Made by a program: the position numbers and the translations under genes. A model generated the notes under the pieces. The model was not told the DNA's origin, searched no databases, and saw only the letters and a program-made list of their open reading frames with translations. Shown piece by piece: positions 7,978-12,371 of a stretch of 12,371 nt of DNA (its first letter is position 1; the number at the start of each line of letters is the position of its first letter). This DNA is from Acidobacteriaceae bacterium (GTDB taxonomy: Bacteria; Acidobacteriota; Terriglobia; Terriglobales; SbA1), in assembly GCA_003156615.1 (NCBI GenBank), contig PMHI01000715.1:1-12371 (forward strand), in the 5' to 3' direction.

Positions 7978-8832
7978 GTGTGCGTGTTAGACGCTGGAAC
8001 CGATATCGAGGCAAAACAGGCGCTGCTCGAAGCCCATCTGCGCAAACTGGGACGCGTGCTCATCGCTTATTCCGGTGGCGTGGATTCCGCGTACTTGGCC
8101 TGGGCGGCCCATCAGTCACTGGGAGATCGTATGCTGGCGATCATTGCCGACTCGCCCAGCCTGGCGCGCACCCAGCTTGCCGATGCCATTGCCTTTGCCC
8201 GGGAGCAGGCGATTCCGCTGGAGGTGGTCGCGACCTCGGAACTCGATCGCCCGGAGTATGTGCGCAACGATGCGCAGCGTTGCTTCTTCTGCAAAGATGA
8301 ACTCTTCACGCTGATGGAAGAACTGCGCGTGGCGCGCGGCTTCGATGCCATCGCGTACGGCGTTAACTTGGAGGACCAGGGCGACTTTCGTCCCGGCCAA
8401 AAGGCAGCCAGCGCACACCATATTGTGGCGCCTCTGCTCGATGCCGCGCTCACCAAAGAGGAAATTCGCGCGCTGGCGCGGAGCGCTCGCCTGCGCATCT
8501 GGGACAAGCCCGCGTCCGCGTGCTTGTCGTCCCGCATCGAATATGGCCGGCCGGTTACGCGACAGGCGCTCGAGGCGGTGGAGAAGGGTGAAGACCGTCT
8601 GCGCGCGCTGGGTTTTCGGCAATTCCGTGTGCGTCACCACGGGGAGATCGTCCGCATTGAGATCGCGCGCGACGAGTTGCCGCGGGCGCTTGATCTTGCC
8701 ATGGCGGCCGAGTTCACGAGCATCTTCCAGGCGCTGGGCTTCAAGTTTGTAACCCTCGATCTGGCGGGCTTCCGGTCCGGCTCAATGAATGCTCTGCTGT
8801 CGGCGGAGGAGTTGATGCGCGGAACGGGTTGA
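7978..8832 (+). CDS. larE: ATP-dependent sacrificial sulfur transferase LarE
   Basis: A cytoplasmic PP-loop ATPase that adenylates a carboxylate of the pyridinium dicarboxylate mononucleotide and transfers sulfur to it, during synthesis of the nickel-pincer nucleotide cofactor of lactate racemase and other LarA-type enzymes. With the GTG at 7978 it has 284 residues. Marks are the PP-loop SGGVDS (32-37), RCFFCKDELF with Cys102 and Cys105, and WDKPASACLSSRI with Cys182, which corresponds to the conserved cysteine (Cys176 in Lactobacillus plantarum) that donates its sulfur. The CxxC plus third Cys pattern is that reported for iron-sulfur-cluster LarEs, which may avoid sacrificing the cysteine. 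The frame has no nearby ATG; GTG at 7978 or 7984 are the options, and upstream codons overlap lptD. It begins 55 bp after lptD. No larB, larC or larA is visible, so the client enzyme is unknown. Confidence 0.92.
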   Translation: MCVLDAGTDIEAKQALLEAHLRKLGRVLIAYSGGVDSAYLAWAAHQSLGDRMLAIIADSPSLARTQLADAIAFAREQAIPLEVVATSELDRPEYVRNDAQRCFFCKDELFTLMEELRVARGFDAIAYGVNLEDQGDFRPGQKAASAHHIVAPLLDAALTKEEIRALARSARLRIWDKPASACLSSRIEYGRPVTRQALEAVEKGEDRLRALGFRQFRVRHHGEIVRIEIARDELPRALDLAMAAEFTSIFQALGFKFVTLDLAGFRSGSMNALLSAEELMRGTG

Positions 8833-8833
8833 A

Positions 8834-8864
8834 AAAGGGCCCGGCAAAGAAGGGCCGGCGCTTT
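8834..8864 (+). terminator. Imperfect stem-loop right after larE, candidate terminator
   Basis: AAAGGGCCCGGC (8834-8845) pairs with GCCGGCGCTTT (8854-8864) around an 8-nt loop, with one mismatch and one bulge. It starts 1 nt after the larE stop codon. The A-rich 5' flank and TTT in the right arm resemble an intrinsic terminator, though the stem is followed by CCC rather than a T-run. An alternative pairing, GAAGGG (8849-8854) with CCCTTC (8865-8870), overlaps it. It suggests larE may end one transcript and the DsbA-like gene begin another. Confidence 0.4.
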
Positions 8865-8909
8865 CCCTTCGCGAAAAGTTCCCATTCTTGAGCCGTTCCC
8901 GGCGAGGAC

Positions 8910-8943
8910 ATGACCGACGCCCTGCCCCGCGCTATGAGATAAT
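8910..8943 (+). promoter_or_regulatory. Candidate promoter for the DsbA-like gene
   Basis: ATGACC (8910-8915) lies 17 nt before TATGAG (8933-8938), each 4/6 to sigma70 consensus; GATAAT (8938-8943) is an overlapping alternative -10. Initiation here would give a short leader of about 30 nt carrying the GAGG site at 8965. The position after a stem-loop and before the gene supports it, but the match is modest. Confidence 0.35.
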
Positions 8944-8964
8944 CAACATTCAACCTGTGCTGTT

Positions 8965-8968
8965 GAGG
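8965..8968 (+). promoter_or_regulatory. Ribosome binding site that decides a GTG start
   Basis: GAGG sits 9 nt before the GTG at 8978. This favours that codon over the in-frame GTG at 8957 and places the start immediately before the signal peptide. Confidence 0.55.
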
Positions 8969-8977
8969 CGGTTCTTA

Positions 8978-9907
8978 GTGACTCTAATTCGACGTTCTTT
9001 TCTGCTTTGGCTGGTGGTCTGTTTGGGCTGTGTTGCCCAGTCTGCTTCGCCCGAGTTAACCAGGAAAATCGAGCGCCAGGTCCGTTCGTACTACAAAATG
9101 TCTCCGGAGATCCTGGTTACGGTGGGGACGCTTTCGCCCAGTCCGGACTTTCCCAACTACGACTCGGTTGTGGTGACGGTGGATGGCGGGGATAAGAAGC
9201 AGGACCTCACTTTCCTGGTTTCCAAAGACCGTTCTTCCCTGATGCGGCTGACCAAGTTTGACTTGACCAAGGATCCGTTTGCGGCAACGATGAGCAAGAT
9301 CGATGTCAGCGGGCGTCCTACTCGTGGAGCGAAGGCATCCAAGGTTGTGTTGGTGAATTTCGACGATTTGGAGTGCCCGTTCTGTTCCCGCATGCACCAG
9401 ACGCTATTTCCTGAAATTCTCAAGGAGTACGGCGACCGGGTCACGTTCATTTACAAGGATTACCCGCTGGCCGAAATTCACCCTTGGGCTATGCACGCGG
9501 CCGTGGACGGCAATTGCCTGGGGGCGCAAAGCAGCGATGCCTATTGGGATTTCGCGGATTACATTCATGCCAATCAGCACGAGGTGGGCAACGAAAAAAC
9601 GCCTGCGGCGCGGCTGGAAGCGCTCGACCGACTCTCCTTGCTGCAGGGCCAGAAACACAATCTTGACGTCGGGAAATTGCAATCCTGCATCAAGGCGCAA
9701 GACGAGAGTGCGGTGAAGGCATCCATGAAAGAGGCAGATGGGCTCGGGGTGGAAGCCACGCCCACAATGTTTATCAGCGGGGAAAAGGTAGACGGCGCGG
9801 TGCCGATAAGTCAGGTGCGCGCGGCGCTCGATCGCGCCTTGAAAGATGCCAACCTGCCCGTGCCTGAGCACGCGCCCCCCGCGGCCGCGGCCCCGGCCTC
9901 CAAGTGA
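8978..9907 (+). CDS. DsbA-family thioredoxin-fold protein (exported disulfide oxidoreductase)
   Basis: A 309-residue exported thiol-disulfide oxidoreductase of the DsbA/BdbD type. Residues 1-24 (IRRSFLLWLVVCLGCVAQSA) are a signal peptide. Residues 25-105 form an N-terminal domain (SYYKMSPEILVTVGTLSPSP) without cysteines; it may play the part of the dimerisation or substrate-binding domain of DsbC/DsbG, but that is inference. The thioredoxin domain (about 120-290) has the active site FDDLECPFCSRMH, with Cys133 and Cys136, and the cis-proline loop EATPTMF at Pro262. Cys180 and Cys237 may form the second disulfide seen in BdbD-like members. The tail is Pro/Ala-rich. The GTG start gives a clean signal peptide and has a GAGG site; the frame is open further upstream to 8888. 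Its stop overlaps a GTGA with a frame leading into the PPIase gene. A role in oxidising or folding envelope proteins such as LptD is plausible. Confidence 0.88.
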   Translation: MTLIRRSFLLWLVVCLGCVAQSASPELTRKIERQVRSYYKMSPEILVTVGTLSPSPDFPNYDSVVVTVDGGDKKQDLTFLVSKDRSSLMRLTKFDLTKDPFAATMSKIDVSGRPTRGAKASKVVLVNFDDLECPFCSRMHQTLFPEILKEYGDRVTFIYKDYPLAEIHPWAMHAAVDGNCLGAQSSDAYWDFADYIHANQHEVGNEKTPAARLEALDRLSLLQGQKHNLDVGKLQSCIKAQDESAVKASMKEADGLGVEATPTMFISGEKVDGAVPISQVRAALDRALKDANLPVPEHAPPAAAAPASK

Positions 9908-9977
9908 TCGTGGCGAAGCGGGGAGCCGCGTGGTTGAAGCCGTCGCACATTCCAACTGCTCCGCCCGCCATCGATAA

Positions 9978-9984
9978 GAGGGAG
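9978..9984 (+). promoter_or_regulatory. Ribosome binding site that decides a TTG start
   Basis: GAGGGAG, the strongest Shine-Dalgarno match in the window, ends 9 nt before the TTG at 9994. It supports that codon over the GTG at 9904 that overlaps the preceding stop. Confidence 0.65.
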
Positions 9985-9993
9985 AAAACTCGT

Positions 9994-11058
9994 TTGAAAA
10001 GAAACGCGGACTTTGCCCGGCTTGCGGCACTGCTGGCTGCCGCCGTTCTGCTGACGGCGCTCGTGGGCTGCAAATCACAGGTAAGCGGCGATGTAATGGC
10101 CACCGTAGATGGCCGAAAAATCTTCCGTTCCGATGTCGACAAGTACTACGACAATTCGGTGGCCAGCGCTCAGCAGGCACCCGCCGGGGAACAAGCAACG
10201 ATTCTCCGCCTGAACATTCTGCGCCAATTAATCGACGACGAAATGGTAATGCGCCGCGCCGAGAAGCTCGGCCTGCTGGCCACCGAGGAGGAAGTAGACC
10301 GCAAGCTCAACGGGATCAAGTCCCCTTACACGCAGGAGGAATTCGATCAGCGGTTGAAGGAAAAAAAGATCACCCTCGAAGATTTCAAGCGCGACATCCG
10401 CCGCTCTATCACCGTGGACAAGGTGATGAACAAGGAAGTATCTTCCAAGATCAACGTGACCGACCAGGACATCGTCGACTACTTCACGGCGCACAAATCC
10501 GAATTCAATCTCATCGAACCGCAATACCACCTGGCGCAGATCTTCGTCACCCCTGCACCGAACCCGCAAGTGCACAACCAGAACAACAAGGCGCAGAACG
10601 AGGCCGACGCTCGCAAGAAGATCCAGATGATTGCCAACCGGCTGGACAGTGGCGACGACTTCGCGACGCTGGCGATGAATTATTCAGAGGATCCGGAGAC
10701 TTCCGGCAACGGCGGCGACCTGGGAACGGTTCCCGAATCGTCGCTGCGCAACACCGACCCCGGCACACACGATACGGTGATGAAGCTGAAGCCGGGGCAG
10801 TACAGCCCAATCATCACGCTGGCCAATCCTTCGACCAAACAGGTGATGGGGTTCCGCATTGTGAAGTTGGTGTCCAAAGAGCCTGCGGGGCAGCGCGATT
10901 TGTCTGATCCGCGGGTGCAACAGGCCATCCGCTCGCAGCTCCATGACCGGCGCGAACAGTTGCTGAAGGCCGCTTACTACGAAGTGCTGCGCGACTCCGC
11001 CAAGGTGGAGAACTACTACGCCAAGAAGGTGCTGGATAGTAACGGGCTGACGAAGTAG
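9994..11058 (+). CDS. SurA/PrsA-like peptidylprolyl isomerase lipoprotein
   Basis: A 354-residue lipid-anchored periplasmic foldase combining a SurA-type chaperone region with a parvulin (PpiC) domain. With TTG as start, residues 1-25 are a lipoprotein signal ending in the lipobox LVGC, Cys26 being the lipidation site. Residues 33-170 are the SurA N-like helical chaperone part (MATVDGRKIFRSDVDKYY, then LNILRQLIDDEMVMRRAEKL). The parvulin domain runs about 172-292: PQYHLAQIFVTP, DDFATLAMNYSEDPETSGNG, GDLGTVP, LKPGQYSPII and GFRIVKLV. A start at GTG 9904, overlapping the DsbA-like stop by 4 bp, would add 30 residues before the signal and is less likely, given the GAGGGAG site before the TTG. 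The 86-bp spacing suggests co-transcription with the DsbA-like gene. The family assists outer-membrane protein folding (SurA) or exported-protein folding (PrsA); clients here are inferred. Confidence 0.9.
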   Translation: MKRNADFARLAALLAAAVLLTALVGCKSQVSGDVMATVDGRKIFRSDVDKYYDNSVASAQQAPAGEQATILRLNILRQLIDDEMVMRRAEKLGLLATEEEVDRKLNGIKSPYTQEEFDQRLKEKKITLEDFKRDIRRSITVDKVMNKEVSSKINVTDQDIVDYFTAHKSEFNLIEPQYHLAQIFVTPAPNPQVHNQNNKAQNEADARKKIQMIANRLDSGDDFATLAMNYSEDPETSGNGGDLGTVPESSLRNTDPGTHDTVMKLKPGQYSPIITLANPSTKQVMGFRIVKLVSKEPAGQRDLSDPRVQQAIRSQLHDRREQLLKAAYYEVLRDSAKVENYYAKKVLDSNGLTK

Positions 11059-11098
11059 CGTGCTTCAGTTTCCCAGGCGCGGCGGCGCATCGATGGAG

Positions 11099-11593
11099 TT
11101 ACTCCACAATCGCCAGCACATCGCCCGCGTTCACCGTCGCACCTTCACGGACTAGAATTTTCTCGATCGTTCCCCGCTTTGGCGACTTGATCTCGTTCTG
11201 CATCTTCATCGCCTCAACCACCGCCACGCCAGCGCCCGGTTCTACCTCGTCTCCTTCGCGAACCAGCAGGCGCACGACCTTGCCGGGCATCGGAGCGGTG
11301 ATCTTCTTGGGCCCTTGATCATCCCCGGCGCGCGCGCGGCCCCGCAAAGAGCGGGGATCGCGGACCTCAGCGGCGAAGCCCGTGCTCCCCACCCACAAAC
11401 GCCATTCGTTCGCCACCCGCTCCGACTTAACCTCGTACGCCATGTTTCCGATGCGCAGCGAGACTACATCGGGGCGAGCGAGAACGGCATCAACCTCCAA
11501 GTCGCGGCCATCGAGGCGGCAGGACCAGCGTCCGTCGGCGCGATTGAGGTCAAGCCTGTAATTCTTGCCGTCGATGGTTACGTCGTAGAGCAT
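11099..11593 (-). CDS. Biotin carboxyl carrier protein (biotin/lipoyl attachment domain)
   Basis: A 164-residue cytoplasmic carrier that ferries carboxybiotin from a biotin carboxylase to a carboxyltransferase. The C-terminal biotinyl domain (about 95-164) reads KITAPMPGKVVRLLVREGDE and contains EAMKMQNEI with the biotinylated lysine at 130; the order AMKM is the classical biotin rather than lipoyl motif. Residues 1-80 form a beta-rich region (MLYDVTIDGKNYRLDLNRAD) resembling the segment that in fused alpha subunits of propionyl- or methylcrotonyl-CoA carboxylase joins the carboxylase to the carrier. The linker 81-95 is Arg/Gly-rich. It starts at an ATG 36 bp after the biotin carboxylase stop, clearly one operon. 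It ends 40 bp from the converging PPIase stop. Acetyl-, propionyl- or methylcrotonyl-CoA specificity cannot be told without the carboxyltransferase, which is outside the window. Confidence 0.92.
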   Translation of the reverse strand: MLYDVTIDGKNYRLDLNRADGRWSCRLDGRDLEVDAVLARPDVVSLRIGNMAYEVKSERVANEWRLWVGSTGFAAEVRDPRSLRGRARAGDDQGPKKITAPMPGKVVRLLVREGDEVEPGAGVAVVEAMKMQNEIKSPKRGTIEKILVREGATVNAGDVLAIVE

Positions 11594-11602
11594 GAGGAAA
11601 AA

Positions 11603-11623
11603 CCAGTCTCCAGTTGCCAGTTG
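11603..11623. repeat. Three tandem heptamers upstream of the carrier-protein gene
   Basis: On the minus strand the sequence reads CAACTGG CAACTGG AGACTGG: two identical 7-mers and a third with two differences. They fill most of the 36-bp gap between the biotin carboxylase stop and the carrier ATG. They may be a short tandem repeat subject to slippage. Confidence 0.6.
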
Positions 11624-11629
11624 CTCGAA

Positions 11630-12371
11630 TCACAGGCCATCGGAACGCAGAGCTTCGCGGCGACCGGTGCTCTTCCAGTTGGAAGCAGCCCGGTCAGCGG
11701 CGCGACCAGAACCGCTGCCAGCCGCCGCGCCGGTGCTTTCCCCGGGTGTCATCGAGCCGAGCACGGCAAACATGCCGGCAGCAATGGCCGCTACTTCCGC
11801 TGCCCTGGAATCGACTCGCTTGTCCTCCGGCCGTTTCAAGATGCGGTCGAGGAATCCGGTATCGAGCTGGGCGGCGCGAAACTCCGCATCGCGCAAGATG
11901 CGGCGAAACAACGAAAGGTTCGTCTTGATGCCGCCCACGAAATATTCATCGAGGGCGCGCGTCAGCCGAGCGATCGCCTGCTCGCGGTCCGTGCCGTAGC
12001 CGATCAATTTGGCCAGCAGTGGATCGTAGTCCAGGGGTACGTTCCAGCCCTCATACATGCCACTGTCGCGGCGGATGCCCGGGCCCGAAGGCTCCAGCAA
12101 GAGAGTGATCTTGCCCGGACTGGGGAAGTAATTGTTGTCGGGATCCTCCGCATAAATGCGGCACTCGATCGCGTGTCCGCGGATGCGCACGTCGTCTTGC
12201 GTGAAGGGAAGCTTCTCCCCCGCTGCGATGCGAATCTGCAAGTGGACCAGGTCAAGGCCGGTGATCAGTTCGGTCACGGGATGCTCCACCTGCAAACGCG
12301 TGTTCATTTCGAGGAAATAGAAATTCTTCTCTTGATCGACCAGGAACTCGACCGTGCCGGCGTTGGTGTAG
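11630..12371 (-). CDS. accC: Biotin carboxylase subunit of an acyl-CoA carboxylase (C-terminal part)
   Basis: The C-terminal 246 residues of an ATP-grasp biotin carboxylase, which carboxylates the biotin of the carrier protein using ATP and bicarbonate. The gene continues past the right edge, so the start, N-domain and ATP lid are missing. Visible catalytic signature: YTNAGTVEFLVD, then FLEMNTRLQVEHPVTE, containing residues equivalent to E. coli AccC Glu288, Asn290, Arg292 and Glu296. After it come RGHAIECRIYAEDP, PSPGKIT and IRRDSGMYEGWNVPLDYDPL. The last 70 residues extend past E. coli AccC with an Ala-rich helix, a Gly/Ser-rich stretch and a terminal SNWKSTGRREALR. This resembles the junction sequence of fused alpha subunits and suggests a split alpha subunit rather than classical AccC. 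The symbol accC is used for the enzyme class; the acyl-CoA substrate is unknown. Confidence 0.92.
   Translation of the reverse strand, partial: YTNAGTVEFLVDQEKNFYFLEMNTRLQVEHPVTELITGLDLVHLQIRIAAGEKLPFTQDDVRIRGHAIECRIYAEDPDNNYFPSPGKITLLLEPSGPGIRRDSGMYEGWNVPLDYDPLLAKLIGYGTDREQAIARLTRALDEYFVGGIKTNLSLFRRILRDAEFRAAQLDTGFLDRILKRPEDKRVDSRAAEVAAIAAGMFAVLGSMTPGESTGAAAGSGSGRAADRAASNWKSTGRREALRSDGL

Noticed and set aside
9904..9993. GTGA overlap start for the PPIase gene, suggesting translational coupling
   Set aside because: It would place 30 polar residues before the lipoprotein signal. The TTG at 9994 has a strong GAGGGAG site and gives a normal lipobox position.
1..12371. Mobile element, CRISPR array, tRNA or prophage
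   Set aside because: No transposase, integrase, regularly spaced repeats, cloverleaf-like sequence or phage structural gene was found on either strand. Codon style is uniform across the window.

Overview
The window looks like a chromosomal segment of an Acidobacteriota bacterium, most likely class Terriglobia (Koribacter / Sulfotelmatobacter-like). This rests on gene content and remembered protein style: a stand-alone carboxypeptidase-regulatory-like protein of acidobacterial type, an RDD protein with an N-terminal Cys cluster and a long Pro/Ala linker, and a Gram-negative LptD ending in an adjacent Cys pair. Base composition is uniformly GC-rich with no sign of recent transfer. No rRNA, tRNA, CRISPR array, insertion sequence or phage gene was seen.

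Layout: (1) 2-1738 (+), a serine hydrolase of the class C beta-lactamase fold, open at the left edge. It converges, 11 bp stop to stop, with (2) 1750-2763 (-), a secreted carboxypeptidase-regulatory-like protein. A 248-bp divergent gap leads to (3) 3012-3908 (+), a TIGR01777-family nucleotide-sugar-epimerase-like protein. This converges, across a 114-bp spacer rich in inverted repeats, with (4) 4023-5183 (-), an RDD-family membrane protein. A 195-bp divergent gap leads to a same-strand run: (5) lptD 5379-7922, (6) larE 7978-8832, (7) a DsbA-like thioredoxin-fold protein 8978-9907 and (8) a SurA/PrsA-like PPIase lipoprotein 9994-11058. Converging with it from the right edge is a two-gene unit on the minus strand: (9) the C-terminal part of a biotin carboxylase (11630-12371) and (10) its biotin carboxyl carrier protein (11099-11593).

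The clearest functional theme is outer-membrane biogenesis. LptD, the LPS-export barrel, depends in E. coli on disulfide formation and on the SurA chaperone. Here an LptD with the expected cysteines lies within about 3.5 kb of a periplasmic CPFC oxidoreductase and a parvulin-type lipoprotein. LarE, a sulfur-insertion enzyme for the nickel-pincer nucleotide cofactor, interrupts this theme, and no larB or larC is in view. The three genes after lptD all appear to use non-ATG starts (GTG, GTG, TTG).

I do not see a clearly novel defence, mobile or regulatory system. The region is mostly ordinary core genome. The points most worth checking are the envelope-folding gene cluster, the orphan larE, the stem-loop-dense spacer at 3909-4022, and the tandem heptamers before the carrier-protein gene.
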